Part shown: in pieces, positions 1 to 7,327 of the stretch
Position numbering within the stretch: the first letter of the stretch is position 1
Layout of the letters: the number at the start of each line of letters is the position of its first letter
DNA from: Candidatus Zixiibacteriota bacterium
GTDB taxonomy: Bacteria; Zixibacteria; MSB-5A5; GN15; FEB-12
Length of the DNA stretch: 18,523 nucleotides
Direction: 5' to 3'
Assembly: GCA_018816665.1 (NCBI GenBank)
Contig: JAHIVM010000429.1
Span: 1-18,523, forward strand
The notes under the pieces: generated by a model
Told to the model about the DNA's origin: nothing
Databases searched by the model: none
Seen by the model: the letters and a program-made list of their open reading frames with translations, nothing else
Position numbers and translations under genes: made by a program

Positions 1-33
1 CCGTTCAAGTGATAGCCGGTCATTCACCGCCTG

Positions 34-633
34 CTAGAGCAGTTTCCTGATCGCACCCGTGAGTTCGTCGGACATCGGCTCAACACCGGAGTCGTAGCGC
101 GACACCAGGTTGCCGTCGCGGTCCAGCAGAAACTTCGAGAAGTTCCACTTGATCTCGCCCGGGTGGCCGGACTGCTCGGTCAGGTAGGCAAACAGCGGGT
201 GTTTGTCCTTTCCCTTCACGGAAACCTTTGCCATCATCGGAAACGTAACATCAAACTTCGTCTGGCAGAAACTCAGGATTTCCTCGTTGCTTCCCGGTTC
301 CTGGCCGCCGAAGTTGTTAGCCGGAAAGCCCACCACTACCAAACCAGAGTCTCTGTATTCACGGTACAGTTCCTCCAGACCGGCATACTGTTTCGTATAA
401 CCGCACTCGCTGGCGACATTGACAATCAACACTACTTTGCCATTGAAGGCCGACAACGTGGTCGGTTTGTCGTCGATGGTCTTCAGGGGGATATCACGGT
501 AATCTACTTCGGTCATACTGCTCTCGCTGGCTGAGGTTTTGCCCGGGCTGCTCTTGTCGGCGGTGTCCGCCTGGCCGCAGCCGGTCATGATAAGGGCACT
601 GACAATAAAAGGGGCAATGCTATTTCGAAACAT
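34..633 (-). CDS. Lipoprotein glutathione peroxidase-like thiol peroxidase (Cys type)
   Basis: Predicted 199-residue peroxide-reducing enzyme of the glutathione peroxidase family, anchored on the periplasmic side of a membrane. A lipoprotein signal ends in the lipobox MTGC, with the lipidated Cys at residue 19. The peroxidatic site NVASECGYT has a Cys (residue 77) rather than selenocysteine. The family's Gln (FGGQEPG, Gln111) and Trp-Asn (KWNFSKF, residues 163-164) are present, completing the catalytic tetrad. Cys123, in FCQTKF, sits where thioredoxin-dependent family members carry the resolving Cys, so thioredoxin-like reductants are more likely than glutathione (inference). The frame stays open upstream to 672, but ATG 633 is preferred because AGGAG lies five bases before it and because it gives a clean lipoprotein signal. 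The stop TAG lies at 34-36. The gene is divergent from tldD. I see no clear promoter upstream. Confidence 0.93.
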   Translation of the reverse strand: MFRNSIAPFIVSALIMTGCGQADTADKSSPGKTSASESSMTEVDYRDIPLKTIDDKPTTLSAFNGKVVLIVNVASECGYTKQYAGLEELYREYRDSGLVVVGFPANNFGGQEPGSNEEILSFCQTKFDVTFPMMAKVSVKGKDKHPLFAYLTEQSGHPGEIKWNFSKFLLDRDGNLVSRYDSGVEPMSDELTGAIRKLL

Positions 634-774
634 GACATCTCCTGTCGACATGTTAGTCACTGACAAGCGCATACCCGGAGGTGCCAGGCGGCGCAGTACA
701 GACGTAACACCAATCTACAGGGGAGGTTCCCGGTGCCCCCCGGAGGCATCGGCCAACGGCCCCTCTACAATTTC

Positions 775-803
775 TTGCCTGAACCTGCACCGTGTAGTAT
801 GGT
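775..803 (+). promoter_or_regulatory. Candidate sigma70-like promoter for tldD-tldE
   Basis: TTGCCT (775-780) and TATGGT (798-803) are separated by 17 bases in the gap of about 210 bases between the divergent GPx-like and tldD genes. Each box matches consensus at 4 of 6 positions. The start of transcription would lie near 810, giving a leader of about 36 bases that contains the tldD ribosome site. The rest of the gap (634-774) shows nothing else I can name. Confidence 0.35.
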
Positions 804-845
804 TCAGTATCTCTGAGTCCCAATAATCAGGAGTGTGAAACTCCC

Positions 846-2288
846 ATGAAACATCGCCTGCAGGAATGCATCCAGTGGCTGAAGTCGCGAGGGGTGGCTT
901 ACGGCGATTGTCGGTATGTATCTCAGGAGCGGGAACATATCCATGTTACCAACCGCCAAACCGACAACCTTGCTCGCGAACTTGACGCCGGAGTGGGCGT
1001 GCGAGTACTGGCCGACGGCTGCTGGGGATTCGCCGCCACGGTCGACCGATCACCGTCGGCGCTCATCAAAACCGCCGCCGCCGCTCTGGAGATTGCACGG
1101 GCCAGCGCCATCACCCGGGGGGAATCGGTGCAACTGGCGGAGCAGGAAGCGTACATCGACAGCTATCAATCGCCCTGCGAGCGGGATCCGTTCGAGGTGC
1201 CGCTTGAGGATAAGCAGGCCCTGCTTCTCGGTGTGACGGCGTCGTTGCTGCAGGAGCGACGCATCAAAACCGCCGAAGCGTCCATGTCCTTCTTCCGCAC
1301 TTCCAAAGTGTTTGCATCAACCGACGGTTCGCTGATTGACCAGCAGACGATTGAATCGGGTGCCGGTTGCCATGCCGTCGCATCCGACGGTCGTGATTCA
1401 CAAACCCGTTCGACTGGCGGCACCACCCGGGGGGAGCATGCGACGGGCGGTTATGAGCATGTTGAAGCCTTGAACCTGATGGCGCGCACGGAGCAAATTC
1501 GGGATGAGGCTGCCGCTCTGCTCAAGGCGAAGTCCTGTCCGGCGGGAAAGGTTACGGCCATACTCGGCGGACACGTGATGGCCATGCAGATTCATGAGTC
1601 CTGCGGACATCCGTCGGAATTGGATCGCGTGCTGGGCACGGAGATATCGCTCGCGGGCGGATCATTCCTCACGATTGATCAGTTAGGAAAACGTCAATAT
1701 GGATCTGAACAGGTAAACCTCACCGCCGATGCAACCATTCCAGGTGGGTTGGGGACGTTTGGGTATGACGATGAAGGTGTGCCGGCTCAGCGAGTACCGC
1801 TGGTGGAGCGCGGCATTCATGTCGGATATCTCACAAGTCGTGAGACCGCTCGACAGCTGGGACAACAGTCCAATGGGACGATGCGGGCCGACGGCTGGCA
1901 CAATATGCCGCTCATCCGCATGACCAATATCAATCTGGAGCCGGGCGAGTGGGAACTGGAGGATATGGTTGAGGATACATCGCGCGGTGTATTTCTTGAT
2001 ACCATTTCCAATGTGTCTATCGACGATCAGCGGCTGAACTTCCAATTCAGTTGTGAATGCGCCAGGGAGATCAAAAACGGCAGGCTGGGTCAACTGTACA
2101 AAAATCCGCTTTATACCGGTATCACACCCCGGTTTTGGGGGGCGTGCGACGCTGTTTGTAATCGACGGCACTGGAAGATGTTTGGTGTGCTGAGTTGCGG
2201 CAAGGGAGTACCGATGCAGGTCATGCATCTGGGGCACGGTGCCGCTCCGGCGCGTTTTCGCGACGTAGAGATTGGAGCCAGCCGATGA
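846..2288 (+). CDS. tldD: TldD-family zinc metalloprotease
   Basis: 480-residue TldD/PmbA family protein, the metal-binding subunit of the cytoplasmic TldD-TldE heterodimeric protease. In Enterobacteria this protease trims unfolded peptides, processes microcin B17 and degrades the antitoxin CcdA. The zinc motif HExxxH is present as HESCGH (His250, Glu251, His255). A C-terminal SCGKG (Cys451) matches the Cys ligand region of known TldD proteins. Length is normal for the family. ATG 846 is preceded by AGGAG at 829-833, a rather long spacing of 12 bases. The stop overlaps the tldE start in ATGA, so the two are translationally coupled and probably made in equal amounts. There is no nearby RiPP precursor gene that would link the pair to peptide maturation, so a housekeeping role is more likely. 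Confidence 0.95.
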   Translation: MKHRLQECIQWLKSRGVAYGDCRYVSQEREHIHVTNRQTDNLARELDAGVGVRVLADGCWGFAATVDRSPSALIKTAAAALEIARASAITRGESVQLAEQEAYIDSYQSPCERDPFEVPLEDKQALLLGVTASLLQERRIKTAEASMSFFRTSKVFASTDGSLIDQQTIESGAGCHAVASDGRDSQTRSTGGTTRGEHATGGYEHVEALNLMARTEQIRDEAAALLKAKSCPAGKVTAILGGHVMAMQIHESCGHPSELDRVLGTEISLAGGSFLTIDQLGKRQYGSEQVNLTADATIPGGLGTFGYDDEGVPAQRVPLVERGIHVGYLTSRETARQLGQQSNGTMRADGWHNMPLIRMTNINLEPGEWELEDMVEDTSRGVFLDTISNVSIDDQRLNFQFSCECAREIKNGRLGQLYKNPLYTGITPRFWGACDAVCNRRHWKMFGVLSCGKGVPMQVMHLGHGAAPARFRDVEIGASR

Positions 2289-3625
2289 TAGGGAAAAAGC
2301 GTCTGCTCGCACGGCTCGAGAAACTGCTGGTCGGTTCGGCGGCTGACCATCTGGAAGTAGCTTACTGGGGCAACCGTGAGTCGGTTACGCGATACGCCGC
2401 CAACCGGATTCACCAGAATGTCCAGTCGGATCGGCCCCAGGTATTCGTGCGGGCGATGGTTGGTCGACGAATGGGTTTGGCGGTCACGAACTCGCTGAGC
2501 ACTGCGGATCTGCTGCGCACGCGGGAGAGTGCCTGTGATATCGCCCGTGTACAACCCGACAACCCGGAGTGTCCCGGTCTGCCGCGACCCCGCAAGTACC
2601 GTCAAGTCGAGCAGCGCGATGAAGCCACGATTCGGGCCACGCCGATGCGGCGGGCACGTTTGGTAAAATCGTTCATTGAGGTTGTCAGCAAGGCGGGGCT
2701 GTCGGCCGATGGCGCCCTGTCGGTCAATGAGATTGAATTGGGCATAGTCAGTACCCGGGGCGTGCGGGCACATCACGTTATGTCGACGGCATCTGTGTCG
2801 GTGATAGCGTCGGGCAAAACCTCGTCCGGGTACGGCCATGGTCTGTCGTACCGGCTGCAAGACCTGGAGGCCGAAGCCATCGCCCGTCGGGCGGTCGACC
2901 GGTGCAACGAATCGGCCGATCCGGTGTCTGTCAAGCCCGGTTCCTACGAGGTTATTCTGGAACCACCCGCCCTGGCCGACATGCTGGGCATTCTGTCTTT
3001 GCAGGGGTTCCGATCCCGCACCCTGGCCGATGGCACTTCCTTCATGGTGGGGCGGATCGGCAGGAAGGTGACTTCAGACAAAATTACCATTCAGGACAAT
3101 GCCTTTGAACGAGGCATGCTGTGCTGGCCGTTTGACTTTGAGGGGATGCCGCGCAGGAAGATCATGTTGATCGATCGCGGTGTGGCGATCGGGGGCGTCA
3201 AACAGCGAACCAGCGAGAGCGAGGCGGGCGATGGTCACGCGCCGCCGCCCATGTGGTCCCACTTTGGGGTCTGGCCCTGGCACCTGGTGGTAAAGGCCGG
3301 ACGAGTGAAGCGAGATGGGATGATAGCCGGGGTCAGGCGCGGTCTGCTGGTAACCCGCCTGCATTACGTGCGTAATTGTCCGGGATCTCGAAACGATACG
3401 TTGACGGGTCTCACCCGCGATGGCACTCTGCTGATCAGGAACGGCGAAATCGCGGGGGGAGTGCGGAACCTTCGCTTCACGGATTCCCTGATGCGCGCAC
3501 TGGGAACCACGGTCGCCGTCTCGCGTGAGCGTGAACTTGTCCGGCCCGACGCCGGTGGACTGGGGGTGCTGGCTCCCACCCTACACCTGAAATCATTCCG
3601 CTTTTCGGGTAACGCCGAGGCCTGA
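2285..3625 (+). CDS. tldE: TldE/PmbA-family protein, partner of TldD
   Basis: 446-residue TldE (PmbA) family protein. It shares the TldD fold but lacks HExxxH: at the corresponding place it reads EPPALADML, as expected for the non-catalytic partner that completes the substrate chamber. The family-typical end region (GEIAGGVRNLRF, then a segment leading to GLGVLAP) is present. The frame remains open upstream inside tldD, back to 2195. The start at 2285 is chosen because it forms the four-base ATGA overlap with the tldD stop and gives a normal N-terminus (MIGKKRLLARLEKLL). Downstream, the gene converges with pirin across about 50 bases in which I see no clear terminator hairpin. Confidence 0.93.
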   Translation: MIGKKRLLARLEKLLVGSAADHLEVAYWGNRESVTRYAANRIHQNVQSDRPQVFVRAMVGRRMGLAVTNSLSTADLLRTRESACDIARVQPDNPECPGLPRPRKYRQVEQRDEATIRATPMRRARLVKSFIEVVSKAGLSADGALSVNEIELGIVSTRGVRAHHVMSTASVSVIASGKTSSGYGHGLSYRLQDLEAEAIARRAVDRCNESADPVSVKPGSYEVILEPPALADMLGILSLQGFRSRTLADGTSFMVGRIGRKVTSDKITIQDNAFERGMLCWPFDFEGMPRRKIMLIDRGVAIGGVKQRTSESEAGDGHAPPPMWSHFGVWPWHLVVKAGRVKRDGMIAGVRRGLLVTRLHYVRNCPGSRNDTLTGLTRDGTLLIRNGEIAGGVRNLRFTDSLMRALGTTVAVSRERELVRPDAGGLGVLAPTLHLKSFRFSGNAEA

Positions 3626-3676
3626 TCGGCTAAAGGCGCCGGTACTGACTGCCGCCGAAACACACTCCCATCAAGG

Positions 3677-4375
3677 TCAGGCCAGATCAAACAGAAGGAC
3701 TTCGGCCGCGCCCAATCCGGTGAGCGTGAGGGAAGCCTCCCCGGAAATCGCGGCGCCGTCGCCACCGGTCAATTTATGCTCCCCGAGTTTGACATCGCCT
3801 CTGGCGACATGCACCCAGACATGGCGACCGGTCCCTATCGGCAGCGAGAGTTCCGTCCCGTTCTCAATCAGCGTGGCATAGATCGATGCGTCCTGTCGCA
3901 TTGATACCGAGCCGTCGCGACCGTCGGGTGACGCAATCAGGCGCAGTGTGCCCAGTTTTTCCTCGCGGGAAAAGTGCTTCTGATCATACGTCGGATCCAC
4001 ACCTTTGCGATCGGGCGTGATCCACACCTGGAGAAGATGCACGGGATCGTCCTGCGACGGATTGAATTCGCTGTGCAGAATGCCCTTGCCGGCGCTCATG
4101 CGCTGGACATCGCCGGGCTTGATAATGGAGCCGTTGCCCATACTGTCTTTGTGCTGCAGCATGCCGTCCAGAATGTAGGTGACAATTTCCATGTCCTGAT
4201 GCGGGTGGGTGCCGAATCCTTTGCCCGGCTGGACGCGATCGTCGTTGATAACCCGTAGAGCGCGAAAGCCCATGTAGTTTTCATCGTAATAGGTATTGAA
4301 CGAGAAGGTATGCCAGGTATTGAGCCAGCCGTGGTCGGCGTGCCCGCGTTCATTGGCGGGGCGTAGTTTGATCAT
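3677..4375 (-). CDS. Pirin family cupin protein
   Basis: 232-residue two-domain cupin of the pirin family. The N-terminal cupin carries the metal ligands: His57 and His59 in GTHPHQDME, then His101 and Glu103 in ILHSEFN. This is the same HxH...HxE set that binds iron in human pirin and supports quercetinase activity in E. coli YhhW. The conserved start LRPANERGHADHGWL is present. The true role of bacterial pirins is unclear; redox sensing, quercetin oxidation and protein interaction are all reported. ATG 4375 is chosen over the in-frame start at 4408 because a strong GGAGGA site lies just before it. A 9-base perfect inverted repeat overlaps this ribosome site (see the separate entry). The protein is cytoplasmic, with no signal peptide. 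Confidence 0.93.
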   Translation of the reverse strand: MIKLRPANERGHADHGWLNTWHTFSFNTYYDENYMGFRALRVINDDRVQPGKGFGTHPHQDMEIVTYILDGMLQHKDSMGNGSIIKPGDVQRMSAGKGILHSEFNPSQDDPVHLLQVWITPDRKGVDPTYDQKHFSREEKLGTLRLIASPDGRDGSVSMRQDASIYATLIENGTELSLPIGTGRHVWVHVARGDVKLGEHKLTGGDGAAISGEASLTLTGLGAAEVLLFDLA

Positions 4376-4382
4376 GGAATCC

Positions 4383-4412
4383 TCCGTTGTTGCATGCAGG
4401 GAGAACAACGGA
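4383..4412. promoter_or_regulatory. Inverted repeat in the pirin leader (operator or SD-sequestering hairpin)
   Basis: TCCGTTGTT (4383-4391) and AACAACGGA (4404-4412) form a perfect 9-base inverted repeat with a 12-base spacer. The spacer contains the palindrome GCATGC (4392-4397). On the transcribed minus strand the 3' arm runs into the GGAGGA ribosome site of pirin (4380-4385). The element could be a dimeric repressor site or an RNA hairpin that masks part of the Shine-Dalgarno sequence. Confidence 0.5.
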
Positions 4413-4462
4413 CGGGGGTGGGAAGTTCACGGGAAGAGAGTTCAGAGTACGCCGCTGCCTAC

Positions 4463-5451
4463 TCAGTCGCCCTTCCGGCGTTCGTCGATGTATATCGCCA
4501 GACGCTCGAGACGGGTGCGCAGTTTTTCGATCTCCACTTCAATCGCCGCCTTGGCGTTTTCATCCTGTGCGTTGCCCAACGAGGCCTTTAACCTGTCGAT
4601 TTCTTCGCCCAGATTTTTCTGGCGCTCCTGCAGCTTCTCCAGCGATTCGGCTTCATCGGCTTTGTCGAACACAACGGCTTCCGGCGATGGAGTTTCACCT
4701 TTCGGCGGAGCGGTGGCGGTTTTGACGCGCGGAATGAACGTCCGATCGGGCGGCTGCACCCGCTGGTTCATGAACGTGGGGGAGACAATCTCGATATTCG
4801 CCCGATGCAGGCAGTCCAGCATGTTGGTCCGCAACGTCGAACGGGTGGTAAGTAGCGTTTTGGTATCGGTCAACAGCCCGGCTATCCGATACACCACGGA
4901 ATAGTCGCCCAGTTCGATTACCTGAACGAACGGATCCTCGAGAGTAGTGTCCCTCGCCGCCTGGAGCAGGGCTTCCCTGATGTCGTGGTGACCAGATACA
5001 GGTTTGGCAGCGTCACCAGGTCGCGATCCTCGGTCTGGACCTCCACATGGAACAGCCCGCGTTCAGACACCCGTCCGAAATGGTCTCCAATTCGGACAAA
5101 ATCCCCCGCCCGGAAATTCTTGACCGCACGCAACATCAGGCCGGCCATGATATTGCCCACAAAGGTTGTGGCCGACAAGGCGATGGCCGCCGAAAGCAAT
5201 AACCCAAACAGGCTGAGCAACTGGCCGGTGGTGGACTCACTGACCGGCAGGGCCAGAATGATGACCAGCAGCCCAAAAAACGAGAGGATGAGGGTGGTCA
5301 TCTGGCGACGGAACTTCATGCCGGGGAGAGCCGAATAACGATGAGCCACAAACCACCGGGAGGCTATCAAAACGGCCGCGACTCCGATGATGGCGATTGC
5401 CGTGGGAATAAACGATTGCAACCGGGTTACAAACTCTTTCAGGATTTCCAT
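4463..5451 (-). pseudogene. MscS-type mechanosensitive channel, disrupted by internal deletion and frameshift
   Basis: The 5' part, from ATG 5451 (GGGAAGG upstream), encodes transmembrane helices and the start of the MscS beta domain: the family-typical SATTFVGNIMAGLMLR pore-helix region, then FRAGDFVRIGDHFGRV and LVTLPNLYLVT. After LYLVT the frame runs into a stop at 4918-4920. From 4990 the reading continues in another frame with HHDIREALLQAARD, then VVYRIAGLL and EIVSPTFMNQRV. It ends in a charged coiled coil of about 60 residues (stop at 4463). In related channels about 20-25 residues of beta-strand sequence lie between these two parts, so bases have been lost near 4985-4993 and the frame is broken. 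Either this is a real pseudogene or the deletion is an assembly error. If intact, it would be an inner-membrane osmotic safety valve or small-conductance channel. Confidence 0.8.
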
Positions 5452-5519
5452 GCCGGGTTCCTTCCCTCTTCTATGGCAGATCAGTGCCGGAGGCACCACC
5501 AAAATTGTCCCGTTAGCCA

Positions 5520-5549
5520 AGTATAAGGGTGATTCAAGTCCGGACCCAA
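5520..5549 (-). promoter_or_regulatory. Candidate promoter for the mscS-like gene
   Basis: On the minus strand, TTGGGT (plus-strand 5544-5549) and TATACT (plus-strand 5520-5525) are 18 bases apart. Transcription would begin near 5513, about 60 bases before the ATG at 5451. The -10 box matches 5 of 6 and the -35 box only about half, so support is moderate. Confidence 0.35.
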
Positions 5550-5672
5550 GGAGAAAGACCGGCACCTGCCGCCCGAACGGAGACCGAGAGCAACCGGCCA
5601 CCGTTCAACTGCTCGGAGACCTTCGGGGCAGTCGTGGGCCGAAATGCCAGTAATCAGACACAAATAGTCGCT

Positions 5673-5701
5673 AAATAACGGAAAACGACCTAAAATAACG
5701 G
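5673..5701. repeat. Direct repeat pair AAATAACGG upstream of tetR
   Basis: AAATAACGG occurs at 5673-5681 and 5693-5701, exactly 20 bases apart, which places both copies on nearly the same face of the helix. They sit just upstream of the tetR -35 box. Nothing else was recognised between about 5550 and 5670. Confidence 0.45.
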
Positions 5702-5720
5702 GTCGGGGACGTAAATCGTG

Positions 5721-5751
5721 TTGACAACGACGTCGAAACTGACGATATAGT
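5721..5751 (+). promoter_or_regulatory. Candidate tetR promoter with embedded operator-like sequence
   Basis: A perfect -35 box TTGACA (5721-5726) is followed 19 bases later by TATAGT (5746-5751, 5 of 6). The perfect palindrome CGACGTCG (5728-5735) lies between the boxes. A 12-base near-identical direct repeat, GTCGAAAcTGAC (5732-5743) and GTCGAAAaTGAC (5750-5761), flanks the -10 box. This arrangement suits autorepression by a TetR-type dimer. The predicted transcript start (about 5758) falls at the gene start, so the mRNA would have almost no leader. Confidence 0.5.
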
Positions 5752-5756
5752 CGAAA

Positions 5757-6455
5757 ATGACAGGGATGAATGATATGATCGCGGCAGATACGTCGAAAGA
5801 CAACGATTCGGGCAACAAAAAGCAGACCCGGCACGGCCGACGGTTTGATCGGACCCGGGCCAAGCTGCTCAAGGCCGGACGGACAGTTGTGGCTGAAAAA
5901 GGCCTGGACCGGGCCACGGTGGATGATATCACCGTGCGTGCGGATGTCGGTCGCGGCACGTTCTACTATCATTTCAATGACATGGGAGAGTTGATCGGCG
6001 ATCTCATGAAGGAAGTCCTTTCCGAACTGGCCGGCCAGATTCAGGATCGCTGTCAGGTTCAGCCGGACCTGGTTTCCTTGCTGGATGCCATGATAGGCGC
6101 CCACATCGAGTTTTTCAGCAAACGCTGGGAAGACTTCGTTCTGTTTTATCAGGGTCGTGCTGACCTGACGCTGGTTGACGGCTATGATGGCATTGAGACG
6201 CCGTTCGTTGACTACCTGAAGGTCATAGAAGGCTTGATCGACTCTGCCATTTCACAACCCATACCCAGACCGGTGTTGCGCCGGTTGGCCTGTGCCATTG
6301 CCGGGTTCATATCCGGCTATTACTCTTTTGCGGTGATTACGTCCTCCCAGGAGGATGTTGACAAAACCTTTATGTCGTTAAGGAGTGCGTTTGTCGCCAG
6401 TTTGGCTCGGTTTATCAGTGAAGCCTTGCCGGACACGAGGACAGAGCGGCATTAG
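5757..6455 (+). CDS. TetR/AcrR family transcriptional regulator
   Basis: 232-residue regulator. The N-terminal helix-turn-helix covers about residues 31-78, with the typical signature ATVDDITVRADVGRGTFYYHF. The C-terminal ligand and dimer domain (about 85-225) is variable and does not reveal the ligand. A charged, low-complexity N-terminal arm of about 25 residues precedes the DNA-binding domain. Three in-frame ATGs (5757, 5766, 5775) are possible. The predicted transcript start near 5758 favours 5766 or 5775, and AGGG at 5762-5765 would serve 5775. I report the longest. The protein probably binds its own promoter. It is divergent from the broken channel gene and could also control that gene or the downstream fasciclin gene (inference). 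Confidence 0.9.
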   Translation: MTGMNDMIAADTSKDNDSGNKKQTRHGRRFDRTRAKLLKAGRTVVAEKGLDRATVDDITVRADVGRGTFYYHFNDMGELIGDLMKEVLSELAGQIQDRCQVQPDLVSLLDAMIGAHIEFFSKRWEDFVLFYQGRADLTLVDGYDGIETPFVDYLKVIEGLIDSAISQPIPRPVLRRLACAIAGFISGYYSFAVITSSQEDVDKTFMSLRSAFVASLARFISEALPDTRTERH

Positions 6456-6563
6456 GCATTGGTCCTGATCCATCCGCCTCGCGGCCCGAGAACGGGGTTG
6501 CACTCACACAACAGGGTAGCGAATCGGTCGATTACGACGGTCAGAAGTGCATGGTTGACAACA

Positions 6564-6593
6564 GCCGGAGATACTCCGGCCGGATGTATCCGG
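6564..6593. repeat. Two abutting perfect hairpins in the tetR-fasciclin gap
   Basis: GCCGGAG-ATA-CTCCGGC (6564-6580) is followed at once by CCGGAT-GT-ATCCGG (6580-6593). Neither is followed by a T run, so a simple intrinsic terminator is unlikely. They lie in the non-coding gap 6456-6709 (254 bases), where I see no convincing gene. A perfect TTGACA at 6555-6560 lies just upstream but has no -10 box at a usable distance. Confidence 0.4.
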
Positions 6594-6709
6594 TTCGGCG
6601 GTTGCTGTTTTAGAGCAGGGATTGTACCCGAACAACCGACCAGGTCAGCTACCGACACGAGCCACCTGCAGGCGCGGAAGACGCACTGGAGAAAAAAAGG
6701 AAAGAGCGT

Positions 6710-7246
6710 ATGCGTAGAAAGTGGATGTTGCTTGCCTTGCTGCCGGTATTGCTGCTGGCCGTAGCGGCGGTGGCTTTCGATGATGAACCGGACGAGCCGA
6801 TGATTGCGGAGGACGAGGAAGACCTGCTATCAGTCGAGGAGCCGCCGGACCTTCTGGCTACTCTGGCCGGAATCGATGACGCTAAGGAGTTCTTTGCTTT
6901 GCTGACCGAGGCGGGTCTGGACAAGGTTCTCACCGGCGAGGGACCTCACACGGTGTTTGTTCCCACCGATTCGGCCATTGGTACTATCGATCTCAAGGCG
7001 GTGCGTAAGGATGCCAAAAAGCTCCGTGCCCTGCTGGCCAGACACATTGTGGTCAACCGCTACATAACGTTTGACTTTGACGAGGACCGAAAGGTTGTCA
7101 CGCTCGATGGCGAGAAGGTGGCAATCTCGATCAGTGACGAAAACATCACGGTCGGCAATGCGATCGTGCTGGAAGAAGAGATTTGGTGCCGTAACGGTGT
7201 AGTGCATGTGCTGGATGCCGTGATACTCCCCGCGGGCGAGCATTAG
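6710..7246 (+). CDS. Secreted fasciclin (FAS1) domain protein
   Basis: 178 residues. A signal peptide (about residues 1-22, MRRKWMLLALLPVLLLAVA...) is followed by a very acidic stretch (23-45) and a single FAS1 domain (about 48-176). The FAS1 hallmarks are visible: HTVFVPTDSAI in the H1 motif, ARHIVVNRY near the central motif, and NGVVHVLDAVILP at the H2 motif. FAS1 domains mediate adhesion or protein contacts outside the cytoplasm and have no known catalytic role in bacteria. ATG 6710 has AAGGAAAG just upstream. The gene stands 81 bases before the SpeD-like gene, with a hairpin between them, so it is probably not an essential part of that operon. Confidence 0.88.
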   Translation: MRRKWMLLALLPVLLLAVAAVAFDDEPDEPMIAEDEEDLLSVEEPPDLLATLAGIDDAKEFFALLTEAGLDKVLTGEGPHTVFVPTDSAIGTIDLKAVRKDAKKLRALLARHIVVNRYITFDFDEDRKVVTLDGEKVAISISDENITVGNAIVLEEEIWCRNGVVHVLDAVILPAGEH

Positions 7247-7257
7247 CATCACGCGTC

Positions 7258-7301
7258 GTCGGGTAATCCGCGGCGTATAGCACGTCGGCGGGTTGCCCGA
7301 C
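7258..7301 (+). promoter_or_regulatory. Stem-loop ahead of the SpeD-like operon
   Basis: GTCGGGTAA (7258-7266) pairs with TTGCCCGAC (7293-7301) with one G-U pair. After a 1x1 mismatch, CCGC (7268-7271) pairs with GCGG (7288-7291) around a 16-base loop. No T run follows, so it is not an ordinary intrinsic terminator. It lies 27 bases before the SpeD-like start. It may end the fasciclin transcript in a factor-dependent way, protect an mRNA end, or act as a leader structure. Confidence 0.4.
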
Positions 7302-7327
7302 AAACCATAAGGTGACGGAGAAAGTTA

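Noticed and set aside
539..826. Plus-strand frame across the start of the GPx-like gene and the intergenic region
   Set aside because: No ribosome site and no domain; it is a shadow of the minus-strand gene.
2195..2284. 30-codon N-terminal extension of tldE
   Set aside because: It overlaps the end of tldD and has no family similarity. The ATGA overlap at 2285 is the natural coupled start.
846..3625. TldD/TldE pair as part of a RiPP (peptide antibiotic) maturation cluster
   Set aside because: There is no precursor peptide, radical SAM, cyclodehydratase or exporter nearby, so a general protease role is more likely.
6555..6560. TTGACA as a promoter for the fasciclin gene
   Set aside because: No acceptable -10 hexamer is found 16-19 bases downstream; that space is filled by a GC-rich hairpin.
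6452..6764. Open frames on both strands in the gap before the fasciclin gene
   Set aside because: They have no ribosome site, use rare or alternative starts, overlap each other on opposite strands and the fasciclin signal peptide, and show biased composition typical of chance frames.
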